NCBI GenBank assembly: GCA_024291935.2
Contig: CM044313.1
Location: forward strand, 85,497,001-85,561,000
Source of the DNA: Okapia johnstoni
Lineage: Eukaryota; Chordata; Mammalia; Artiodactyla; Giraffidae
Length of the DNA: 64,000 nt
Direction of reading: 5' to 3'
Shown: positions 1 through 9,541 of the stretch, in pieces
Layout of the letters: every line of letters begins with the position of its first letter
Position numbering within the stretch: position 1 is the first letter of the stretch
Position numbers and translations under genes: made by a program
The notes under the pieces: generated by a model
What the model was told of the DNA's origin: nothing
Database searches by the model: none
The model's input: the letters and a program-made list of their open reading frames with translations, nothing else

Positions 1-1210
1 GGATGGATTTTATTTAATTTTCTTACATAAATGCCCTAGCTAGAGCCTTCAGTAAAGCATTGAATAAAAGTAACTAGAGTGAATATTGCTTTCCTTTTTG
101 ACCTTAGGAAGAAAGCATTCTCACTGTTATCATTAAGTTTGACGCTAGCTATGGATATTTTGTAGATGCTCTTTACCAAGTTGAAGAGTTTCCTCTATTC
201 TTAGTATGTAGGGCTTCTTTTTTTTTTATCATGATGGTTTATTTTATTTTAGCAAATGGTTTTTCAACATCTACTGAGATGATCACATGATTTTGCCTTC
301 AGTTTATTGATCTGATGGATAACATTGCTTGGCTTTCAGATATTAAACAAACTTGAGAAAAATACTTGTTGGTCATGAGGTGCAACCTATTCAATATGTT
401 GCTGGATTTGGTTTGTTAGTATTTTGTTGGGACTTTTGCGTCAATATTAAGAAAAAGACTCTGTCATCTCTTTTCTTATAATATTCTTCTGAGACTTGAT
501 ACCAGAGAAATACTGACTTTATAGGATAAATGGAGAAATGTTTCTTTTTATTGTTTAAAGAGTTGGTGCAAAATTGGAAATAATTGTTTTTCATATATCT
601 TGTAGAACTCGCTGTGAAGATATCTGGACCTGACATTTTCCAATGTGAGAGGTTTTTGAATCACTGTTTAAACTCTTGAATGGTTGTTTGTAGAATTTCT
701 ATTTCATTTTGAGACAATTTCTGTCATTTGTGTCTTGGTATTCCTTTTATATTAATTATTTCAATTTGTTGGCATGCATTTGGTTATAGTATAGGTTTGT
801 AATCCTTTTTATTTTGTATATTATCCAGAAATGTACCAACTATAATTACTGATTTTAATAAATGGAATCTTTGCTCTTGCTGTCTTCATGAATCTAACTA
901 AGCATCAATTGTTTTTTGCTTATTTCAAATAAACAGCTTTTGTTTACATTGATTTTCTTCACTGCTTTCATTTTTTAATGAATTATCATCATTCAATGAA
1001 TATTATTTCCTTCCTTCTGCTTGCTTTAGGTTTAATTTGCTCTTATTTTTCCTTGTTAAAGTGGAGGTTTAGGTTATTGATTTAAAATAATCTTGTAATA
1101 ACTTAAAGCTATAAATCTCTGTGTAATTACAATCTTAGTGATCACATAAGTTTTCATATATGAGCCTTTGTTTTCATTCATATCAAAATCTTTTCAAATT
1201 TCTATTTGAA
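1..1210 (-). mobile_element. L1 LINE ORF2 fragment, runs off the left edge
   Basis: Read on the minus strand this follows mammalian L1 ORF2: the plus strand shows the antisense of the reverse transcriptase region, including a gctggatttggtttgttagt-type stretch near 401-420. Many substitutions and small gaps leave no long frame, so it is an old, dead copy. It continues beyond position 1 and is cut on the right by a BovB at about 1212. A second L1 copy covering part of the same ORF2 interval begins at about 2460, so these are two separate L1 insertions rather than one element split by BovB. Confidence 0.75.
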
Positions 1211-1211
1211 T

Positions 1212-2455
1212 GTTTTGCTCAAAATCCTTCAAGCTAGGCTTCAGCACTATCCGAACTGAGAACATTCAGATGTACAAGCAGGGTTTAGAATAACCAGAGA
1301 TCAAATTGTCAACATCCACTGGATCATGGAAAAAGCAAGGGAATTAAAAAAAAGAAATCTACTTCTGCTTCGTTGACTATGCTAAAGCCTTTGACTGTGT
1401 GGATCACAAGACACTGGAAAATTCTTAAACAGATGGGAATACCAGACCACCTTACTTGTCCCTAAGAAATCTGTATGCAGATCAAGAAGCAACAGTTAGG
1501 ACCAGACATGGACCAACAGACTGGCTCCAAATTGGGAAAGGAATATGTCAAAACTGTATATTGTCACCTTGCTTACTTAACTTCTATGCAGAGTGCATCA
1601 TGTGAAATACCAGGCTGGATGAGTTACAAGCTGTAATCAAGAACCTCACATGTGCCGATGATACCAGTCTAATGGCAGAACAATGTGAAGAGGAACTAAA
1701 GATCCTTTGATAAGGGTGAAAGCGAAGAGTGAAAAAGCTGGCTTAAAACTCAACATTAAAAAACCAACAACAATGACAACAGCAACTAAAATCATAGCCT
1801 TCAGTCCCATCACTTTATCACAAATAGAACGGGGGAATTTGGAAGCAGTGCCAGATTTTATTTTCTTGGGCCCAAAATCACTGAGGACAATGACTGCAGC
1901 CATGAAATTAAAAGACACTTGCTCCTTGGAAGAAAAGCTATGACAAATCTAGATTGTGTATTAAAAAGCAGAGACATCACTTTACTGACAAAGGTTCATA
2001 TAGTCAAAGCTATATTTTTTCCTGTAGTCATGTACAGATATCAGAGTTGCACCACAAAGAAGGCTGAGCACCAAATGATTAATGCTTTCAAAATGTGGTG
2101 CTGGAGAAGACTCTTGAGAGTCCCTTGGATATCAAGGAGATCAAACCAGTCCATCTCAAAGAAAATGAAGCCTGAATATTCATTAGAAGAACTGATGCTG
2201 AAGCTGAAGCTCCAAAAGCTGAAGCTCTTTAGCCACGAGATGTGAAGTGCTGACTCAATGGAAAAGACCCTGATGCTGGGAAAGATTGAAAGCAAAGGGA
2301 GAAGGAAGCATCAGAGGATGAAATAGTTTACTATCATCACCGATTCAATGGACATGAAATTGAGCAAACTCCGGGAGATAGTGAAAGACAGGGAAGCCTG
2401 ATATGCTGAAGTATTTGGGGTCACAAAGAGTTGGACAGGATGTAGTGACTGAATT
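1212..2455 (+). mobile_element. Old BovB LINE, 5'-truncated
   Basis: Sense-strand BovB from the reverse transcriptase middle to the 3' end. Recognisable translated blocks include the YAKAFDCVDHK-type stretch (about 1378-1410), a degenerate active-site region (CADDTSLMAEQ near 1650), LLGRKAMTNLD and the RRLLRVPW block (about 2100-2130). Frameshifts and stops break it everywhere; the longest surviving frame is 108 residues (1919-2245). It is clearly more diverged than the copies at 3863 or 35056. No TSD was found. Confidence 0.88.
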
Positions 2456-2459
2456 ACAA

Positions 2460-3505
2460 GAACAATGGTGTATCACTTCGATTGATTTCCGTACATTTAA
2501 GAATCCTTTCATCCTTGTGATAAATCCTACTTGATCATGGCATCGATTCTCTTACTGTATTATTAGATTTGGTGTGTTAGTATTTTGTTGAAAACTTTTG
2601 CATCTACATTCATCAGTGATATTAATCTGTAATTTTCTTTCTTTGTGCCTTTGTTTGGTTTTAGTATCATGCTGATGATGACCTTGAAGAATGAGCTTAG
2701 GAGTGTTCCTCTCTCTGCAAATTTTTGAAAGAGTTTGAGAAGGATAGGTGTTAGCTCTTCTTTGAATGTCTGATAAAATTTGCTTGTAAAGTTCTCTGGT
2801 CCTGAACTTTTGCTCTTTGGAAGACTTTTAATCACAGTTTCAATTTTATTATTTGTGATTTGTCAGTTCATATTTTCTATTTCTTCCTGATTCAACCTTG
2901 GAAATTTGTACTATAAGAATTTGTCCATTTCTTCCAGGTTGTCCATTTTATTGGCATATAGTTACTTCTTCCCTCATGGATCAGACAGTAAAGAATTTGT
3001 CTGCAAGGCAGGAGACCTGGATTTGATCCCTGGGTTGGAAAGATCCCTGGAAAAGGGAATGGAAGTGCACTCCAGCACTGTTGCCTGGAAAATCCCATGG
3101 GCAGAGAAGCCTGGCAGGCTATAGTTCTTGGGGTCGCAAAGAGTCGAACATGACTGAGCAACTAACACTATCTATCTACTTGTAATAGTCTCTTATAACC
3201 CTATCTTTTTCTGTGGTGTCAGTTGTAACTTCTCCTTTCTCATTTCTAGTTTTATGGACTTTAATCCTCTCCCTTTTTCTCTTGATGAGTCTGACTAAAA
3301 GTTTATCAATTTTTTCTTTTCAAAGAACCAGCTTTTAGTTTCCTTGATTAAGTCCATTGGTCTAATATATCATTTAAGGCTTGTGTTTCTTTATTGATTT
3401 TCTATCTGGATTATCTGTCCATTGGTATAAGTGAAGTGTTAAAGTTCCCCACTCTTATTGTGTTGCAGTTGATTTCCCCTTTTATAGTCAGGTCTTGGTA
3501 TCAAG
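2460..3505 (-). mobile_element. L1 LINE ORF2 fragment, split by a SINE
   Basis: Second minus-strand L1 copy, better preserved than the one at 1-1210. On the minus strand it encodes the L1 finger/palm peptide around SLPKSKSSGPENFTSKFYQT (2563-2835, 90 residues). A SINE occupies 2968-3168. After it the L1 antisense resumes (about 3175-3345), then skips to a more distant L1 interval (about 3385-3500), which implies an internal deletion. Confidence 0.8.
2968..3168 (+). mobile_element. Bov-tA-type SINE
   Basis: Full tRNA-derived SINE layout: degenerate head (cctcatggatcagacagtaa), a B-box-like ggatttgatccctgggttgg at 3020-3039, then the BovA body ending in gtcgaacatgactgagcaac. It interrupts the minus-strand L1. 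A clear TSD is not visible. Short reading frames over it on both strands are incidental. Confidence 0.85.
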
Positions 3506-3850
3506 ATGGATACCAGAATGCATGGGATACAGCGAAAGTAGTGCTCAGAGAGAAGTTTATGGTTGTAAACACTTGGGATGAGGGATTCCCTTGTACCTCA
3601 GTCAGTAAAGAATCTGTCTGCAATGCAGGAGACCTGGGCTCGATTCCTAGGTCAGGAAGATCTCCTGGAGAAGGCAATGACAGCCCAATCCAGTATTCAT
3701 GCCTGGGAACTCCCGCAGACAGAGGAACCTGGAGGGCTACAGGTCACGGGATCACAAGAGTCAGACACGACTTAGTGACTAAAGCACCAAGCACTTGGGA
3801 TGAGCTCAGCCTTGGACTGGCCACAGCTGAGGAAAGAGTCAGTGTGCCTG
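3506..3850 (+). mobile_element. Inverted (plus-strand) L1 pieces
   Basis: Immediately after the minus-strand L1, the plus strand encodes NAWDTAKVVLREKFMVVNT (about 3516-3572), which resembles the L1 ORF2 segment just after the endonuclease domain. After the SINE at 3583-3791, an L1-like stretch with a gaaagagtcagtg-type motif continues to the BovB insertion and possibly beyond it to about 4790. This fits a 5' inversion (twin priming) of the L1 at 2460-3505, but the coverage is short. Confidence 0.45.
3583..3791 (+). mobile_element. Bov-tA-type SINE with 13-bp TSD
   Basis: Head (cttgtacctcagtcagtaaag), B-box-like region gggctcgattcctaggtcag, and BovA body ending at cacgacttagtgactaaagc. A perfect 13-bp direct repeat, cacttgggatgag, flanks it at 3570-3582 and 3792-3804. 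The target was the inverted L1 segment. Confidence 0.9.
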
Positions 3851-3862
3851 AATATAGATCAG

Positions 3863-4746
3863 TTCAGTTCAGTTCGGTTCAGTCACTCAGTCATGTCCGA
3901 CTCTTTGCGACCCCATGAATTGCAGCACCCCAGGCCTCTCTGTCCATCACCAACTCCCGGAGTCCACCCAAACCCATGTCTATCGAGTTGGTGATGCCAT
4001 CACACCGTCTCATCCTCTGTTGTCCCTTTTTCCTCCCGCCCCCAATCCTACCCTGCATTAGGGTCTTTTCCAATGAGTCAACTGTTTGCAGGAGGTGGCC
4101 AAAGTAATGGAGTTTCAGCTTCAACATCAGTCCTTCCAATGAACACCCAGGATTGATCTCTTTCAGGATGGATTGATTGGATCTCCTTGCAGTCCAAGGG
4201 ACTCTCAAGAGTCTTCTCCAACACCACAGTTCAAAAGCATCAATTCTTCGGTGCTCAGCTTTCTTCACCATCCAATTCTCACATCCATACATGACCACTG
4301 GAAAAACCATAGACTTGACTAGACGGACTTTTGTTGGCAAAATAATGTCTCTGCTTTTAAATATGCTATCTAGGTTGGCCATAACCTTCCTTCCAAGGAG
4401 TAAGTGTCTTTTAATTTCATGGCTGCAATCACCATCAGCAGTGATTTTGGAGCCCCCCAAAATAAAGTCTGACACTGTTTCCACTGTTTCCCCATCTATT
4501 TCCCATGACGTGATGGGACCAGATGCCACGATCTTAGTTTTCTGAACGTTGAGCTTTAAGCCAACTTTTTCACTCTGCCCTTTCACTTTCATCAAGAGGC
4601 TCTTTAGTTCTTCTTCACTTTCTGCCATAAGGGTGGTGTCATCCGCATATCTGAGGTTATTGATATTTCTCCCGGCAATCTTGATTCCAGCTTGTGCTTC
4701 TTCCAGCCCAGCGTTTCTCATGATGTACTCTGCATATAAGTTAAAT
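3863..4746 (-). mobile_element. Young BovB LINE, 5'-truncated, with 12-bp TSD
   Basis: Minus-strand BovB, 884 bp, covering the last third of the reverse transcriptase plus the 3' end. The tail (plus-strand cagttcagttcagttcggtt) is the repeated CTGAA-type terminus of recent BovB copies. A perfect 12-bp TSD, aatatagatcag, lies at 3851-3862 and 4747-4758. Low divergence, an open frame and an intact TSD mark it as one of the youngest insertions in the window. Confidence 0.95.
3891..4721 (-). pseudogene. BovB reverse transcriptase C-terminal fragment (276 codons, open)
   Basis: The longest open frame in the window. Residues 1-35 hold the catalytic RT motif NNLRYADDTTLMAESEEELK. Then follow the LNVQKTKIVASGPITSW, GGSKITADGDCSHEIKRHLLLGRK, FPVVMYGCENW and WCWRRLLRVPWTARRSNQS blocks typical of BovB. 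The finger and palm regions before YADD and the whole endonuclease are missing because of 5' truncation, so no active enzyme is expected. The start codon is an internal Met. The terminal stop lies where consensus-like copies read ACGA and this copy reads ATGA, consistent with CpG decay close to the natural C-terminus. Confidence 0.9.
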
Positions 4747-4794
4747 AATATAGATCAGTATTTCCAAAACTGTAGAGGACCAATATTAACAACT

Positions 4795-6610
4795 CTCTGA
4801 GAGACGACTTCTCCAACACTTTTATTTTAAATTAAGATCTGATGATCTTTCATGTTTAGCTGTAATTGAAAGACACATTAGATAATTTACAATATTATTT
4901 TTAAAAATTTAAAACAATATATATCCTTAGAGGTCCATAGCAGCACACTCTATTTCAATGTACTCAAATTATTTAATATTGAAATAATTTCATTAAGGTC
5001 TATAATTTAATAAAATAACTATATTAGTTTACATTTATATTCACTCTATTTTGCCTTTGAAAATTTTTAAATTTATTAATATTATATTTTAACGTAGCAT
5101 AAAGAATTTTTAAAATATTTAGTTGTTCTTATTATTTTACGTTTTAAAACATTTTGTTAAAAGAAACTGTGTTGTAGAATATCATGCTCTTACTAGCTTT
5201 TCTTCCTATTTGAATGCTAAGCTTTGTTTTCTTAATGATGTTCTCCTACCAAACCTTTAGTTCATAGGAATTAGAGTGGATTTCTGGTTTTGTGTTAGTC
5301 AGACAACTTTTTGCTATATTAATAACTACCACTGAAGAATTAGCAATATTTTATTTTGCAAATTTTGAATAAATGACATTTAGTCTTTACATTTCTCTTT
5401 CTTTGTGTTTAATGGATATTTATAAGGCTAATTACCACTTTTCTATATTTAGTGAGAAGGATCACATATGAAAATGAAAGCACGATGTGATATTTATGAC
5501 ATGTCAGTATGCTATAAATATAGAATTTCTCTAATTTTCTAACATGAAAATTTTAGTGCTTTTCTATGAATTTGGATTAATTGAACAAAAGCTGATTACC
5601 CTTTCTATAAATTAATAGTTGAGAGAGTTGAATTTATAATATAATATCAATTTTAGCATAATGTCCTAGCAGACATTCTTTACTATTAGTTACTATTTTA
5701 ATTTATAAGTGACCCAAAAATTGCTAACAGGGAATAAAGATATTTCTTTGTACATTGTTTTTGTTAAATTGCTTTTATTCTTTGCTTAAACATATAATCA
5801 AAAGTTTGAAAAATTAAATTTGTCTAACAATTTTTTCACATGTAAAAGCACCTATAGAAGCAGACTGGATTGTAGCTTAAATTATTAATTCAGGGTCAGA
5901 GATCTTATGGACAGCTGATCATTAGAAGACAGCATTTAGCAGAAATGCAGTTATACTATACATGGGAAATCCGACATTTTTAAGTAATTCCAATTTTTTG
6001 ACACATTGACTTCCTAGGCACAAGTGTTTCTTTTTTAAATGCCATGACAACTGAAAATTTTACCTTTAGCGAGTTTTATTTGGGGTTAGGTTACCCTTGT
6101 GAAAGGAAGCAGCTTCTTTACTGTCTTACTTATGTACGGATCTTTTTCTTTTAAGTTTACAGTTTTTCTTTAAGTAAATTTTACAGACAGTTGCCATTGT
6201 TCATGCATATAAAATTAAAGCCTGTTCTTCCTGGAGTACTGCTAAGTAAATTTGTTGGCATTCATTTGTATCTTCAGTAGATAGACAAATAGAAAATATT
6301 TACCCTTTAATATGTGTATGTAAATCTAGTTCCAGTACCAGCAGGAGCTAATCCTCTAGGGTCATCCCTGAAGAAACTTGAGAAGTAATTTTCCAAGGCT
6401 AGACAGTCCCATAACCATAAGGCATTTTTTTTTTCTGAAATAAGCCTGATATAGAAGTTAAAGTATGAGATAAGGGCAAAATAGTGAATAAAGAGATTTA
6501 TAAAATAAGATGCCAAATCTGGAACACACTGGAAGCAAAGTCAATGACTGAATAAAAAGAGGGGACAGTAAAAAAAATTGCAAAGATGTGAGTGGAAGTT
6601 TTACTTCACT
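4795..6610. other. AT-rich DNA, nothing recognised
   Basis: About 1.8 kb of low-GC sequence with homopolymer-rich stretches. I see no open frame of note, no SINE or BovB signature and no strong inverted repeat. Confidence 0.6.
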
Positions 6611-6699
6611 CATGGGGGGAAATCCTTCCACAATGTATATATTTATAAAATCATCATGTTGTACACTTTGAATATCTTATGTTTTTGTTTGTCAATTAT
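6611..6699 (+). mobile_element. L1M-type 3' end
   Basis: The stretch around atcatcatgttgtacacttt (6650-6669), followed by a tatcttatgtttttgtttgtcaatta-like end, matches the shared 3' terminus of old mammalian L1M elements. It is directly abutted by a SINE that inserted in the terminal cttcagtaga. Confidence 0.6.
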
Positions 6700-6710
6700 A
6701 CTTCAGTAGA

Positions 6711-6938
6711 GGCTTTCCTGGTGGCTCTTAATCCTGGTGATTCAGTAGAGAATCCACCTGGAATGCAGGTAGACCAGAGTTTGACCTCTGGGTCGGGAAG
6801 ATCCTCTGGTGAAGGAAATGGCAACCCACTCCAGTATTCTTGCTTGGAGATCCCATAGACAGAGGAGCCTGGGGGGCTACAGTCCATTAGGTCTCAAAAG
6901 AGTTGGACATGACTTAGTGACTAAACCATCACCATCAC
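6711..6938 (+). mobile_element. Bov-tA-type SINE with 11-bp TSD
   Basis: tRNA-type head beginning ggctttcctggtggctctta, then the BovA body (aaggaaatggcaacccactc, ttggacatgacttagtgact). A perfect 11-bp TSD, acttcagtaga, lies at 6700-6710 and 6939-6949. The head carries a short extra segment (about 6728-6745) relative to sister copies. Confidence 0.92.
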
Positions 6939-7079
6939 ACTTCAGTAGACTAGGAGGCCAGGAAAGTTATGGATTAAAGGGAGGGATTCTGGCCAATTCA
7001 GGAAAGCTCTCTAGACCTTCCTGCTATGTCTTTGCCTTGTCAGGTTGATAAAGTTTGACTGGAAAGTTCCTTTTTGAAA

Positions 7080-7490
7080 GTGAAGACTTACAATGGCTTC
7101 CTGTAAGGACCCAATCATATTGGTCTGATTCACATACTCTGATGCAGCCACCACAGCACACTAGCTACGGTCCATTGTCCACTCACTGTTTCTAATCATT
7201 TCCAGTCTCTGGTGCCTTCGCCTCATACATTACGTTTTTTATTTCTGCCCTTTTCCAGAGTTTCTTAGCTTTAGGCCCAAAGATTTTGTCCTACAGATAT
7301 CATCAGTCAATAAGACTGTTCTTTTTCTTTCCACTTAATGAACCAATGAATCACTGCATGCCAGGTTTTGGTTCTTCCAGTTTGAATTGTTTATGCTGTG
7401 TCAAGACCTACTTCACAGAGTGCTCCTGCTGTCTGCTCTCCTCCCTTCATGAAGTCTGGGTCCTGAGTTTCAGCTAGACTCTACTGGCTG
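7080..7490 (+). mobile_element. Possible L2 LINE 3' region
   Basis: Composition and word order (tacaatggcttcctgtaagg at 7089-7108, later ttcacagagtgctcctgctg and ctcccttcatgaagtctggg) resemble the 3' part of L2. Divergence is high and the assignment is tentative. A 63-codon frame at 7286-7477 has no recognisable protein features. Confidence 0.35.
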
Positions 7491-7969
7491 GTCTCGTGGT
7501 AACTCAGATTCTTTTTCAGCGTGCCTATTTTCCACTAGACTAAATTCTATATGATATTATGAATCCATACATCCTAGACATGTTTGCAGTATGCTTTGCT
7601 ATAATGGAGAGACCGTTTTTAGATAAGAACAGATTACTAGAAATTACAACATTAACTGTAGCTCAGTGAGCTAAAGAATGGTGATCAGAGATATCACTAA
7701 GTTTTCTCCAGTGTATGAAAAATGGCAATGCAAAAATCCATGCTTAAAGCTAGAAGAGAACAGCAAAACAAGCATAATAGTAAATGAATCATAAAAGAGG
7801 ATGTGGTAAATTTTTAAAATAATATGCACATGGTGAGTTTAAATCAAAAGACTTTAAGGCAGCTGTAGGTATTTGATGAACTGATACCTGATATTTGATG
7901 AACTGATATTTAGGTAGGAGCATCTGTCAGGTTTTCATTCAGTCCTGTTGTGTGAGATATCTCAGCATA

Positions 7970-8125
7970 CTAATGAGAATGGGTTCTGAAATCAGCTGGA
8001 CTTGGATTTGGATCTATTAATAGATTCTACTTTCTACCAGCTACATGAACTTGGTAATACATTAAATTCTCTAAATCTAAATTCCTCGTATGGAAAATGA
8101 GATTATGATGCCTACTCGAGTGAAT
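7970..8125 (+). mobile_element. MIR SINE
   Basis: Follows the MIR order: gagaatgggttctgaaatca, tggacttggatttggatc, a ctaccagctacatgaacttgg core, then tcctcgtatggaaaatgaga. This is an ancient mammalian SINE with typical high divergence. Confidence 0.7.
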
Positions 8126-8292
8126 AAAAGTTCCCAATTGCAAGCAAATGAGCCAAATTTGGGAGACTTTTTGTGAAAATGAATTTATCACAAAGACTTG
8201 TAATTGTTTTGATAAGCTGAGCATTACTGAGCCAGGAACACATCTCCAAAGTCCATGGCAGAACAAGCCAGATTAGAATTTTCAGAGCGCTC

Positions 8293-8356
8293 TTGTTGAG
8301 CAGTAATTTCTTGAGCATGCAAAGCTGAGGCTGTAGGCATTGGAAACTAGGCTTGG
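8293..8356 (+). repeat. 64-bp local repeat, copy 1
   Basis: Ungapped match to 9464-9527 (57 of 64 positions by eye). Shared core: gctgaggctgt, ttggaaact and ggcttgg. This copy lies in otherwise unassigned DNA. I do not recognise the unit as a known repeat family. Confidence 0.7.
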
Positions 8357-8359
8357 CCT

Positions 8360-9110
8360 GTGGATCGCTTCCTCAGATACCTAAGTTCATGTGTTTCCCA
8401 TTCTTTTATTTAAAAATTTAAAAATGACAATAAATTAATCGATTGTACTTCAAGGGAAGATAAATGCAGCTAAAAGCAAAAATATTTCATCAACTAAGGA
8501 TTTTTCCCAAATAATTGTCTATGCCAATATCTCTATATCTACTTAATTATATGTTTCAATATTGCTGTAGCTGTCTAAATATCTCTATAAACATCTTAAG
8601 TGCTTTAGAAATATGATAGATAAAAAATTCGAGTGAAGTCTTTGAAGGTGAAAGTCTTCCTTACTAGACTTGAGATTCTTTTATATCACAGGGTTTTATA
8701 TTTCTGTATTATTTTATTTTAGAAAAAAAAAAGTCATCACCATTTTAAACTCCAGGTTGAAGTTTTATCTGTTTTTATTTCTTTTGTATTCATTTTTTAA
8801 GAATATATAACAAGATCTTGTTATTTATGGAAAAACAGTGAAATATTGGAAACATGTCAGTGTGATAGTGGAGAAGAACTATGACCTTACAAATCTTTAA
8901 AATCTTGAAGTTGTACAATACTTTCATTTCATTTTTTAACTTACTCTTCTGAATTAATACATCAGAGCACAATAAGTACAGTTGTGAAAACTAGTTTTTG
9001 TTGGGAATCCATTCATTATGTTAATAGTAGTGAGACCATAAAAATAACTGAACATTAGTCCAAGATAGTTGACATATGCGAATATGCATATACGTAGCTT
9101 TGTTGTTGTT
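8360..9110. other. AT-rich DNA, nothing recognised
   Basis: No repeat family, strong hairpin or credible coding frame was seen. A 60-codon minus frame at 8790-8972 is low complexity and Lys/Ile rich, as expected by chance in AT-rich DNA. Confidence 0.55.
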
Positions 9111-9115
9111 CAGAA

Positions 9116-9447
9116 TGAAAGTAAAAGCCTCTCAGCCCTGCCCAACTCTTTGTGACCCCACAGACTATAGCCTACAAAGCTCCTCTGTCTGTGGAATTTC
9201 CAGGTCATAATACTTGAGTGGATAGCCTGTCCCTTCTCCAGGGGATATTCCCAACCCAGGGATTGAACACAGGTCTCTGTATTGTAAGCAGACTCCTTAC
9301 CGTCTGAGCCACCAGGAAAGCCAGAGAATACTGGATTGGGTAGCCAGCCTATCCCTTCTCCAGTGGATTTTCCTGACCCAGGAATTGAACCAGGGTCTCC
9401 TGCATTGCAGGTGAATTCTTTATCAGCTGAGCCACCAGGGAAGTCAT
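9116..9447 (-). mobile_element. Bov-tA-type SINE with a duplicated tRNA-like head
   Basis: Read on the minus strand, two head-plus-partial-body units stand in tandem. One head is at 9324-9447 (plus strand ends cagctgagccaccagggaag). A full unit follows at 9116-9322, with its own head at about 9241-9322 (ending gagccaccaggaaagcc). Both units carry the antisense B-box context cccagggattgaac or cccaggaattgaac. It is either two independent insertions into the same site or one dimeric unit. Confidence 0.85.
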
Positions 9448-9463
9448 GAAGCTCATAATGCTG

Positions 9464-9527
9464 TTGTTGAGCAGTAATGTCTGGAGCATGCACAGCTGAG
9501 GCTGTGGGTGTTGGAAACTGGGCTTGG
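9464..9527 (+). repeat. 64-bp local repeat, copy 2
   Basis: Partner of 8293-8356, 1171 bp downstream in the same orientation. It is squeezed between the double-headed SINE and the BovB 3' end. About 89% identity by eye, with 7 substitutions and no gaps. Confidence 0.7.
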
Positions 9528-9541
9528 GATGTATGATTTTT

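Noticed and set aside
1..3505. A single L1 split by BovB
   Set aside because: The two minus-strand L1 pieces cover overlapping parts of ORF2, so they are separate insertions.
3891..4721. 276-residue open frame as a host gene
   Set aside because: Every block matches the BovB reverse transcriptase C-terminus, and the frame lies inside an element with its own TSD; it has no host features.
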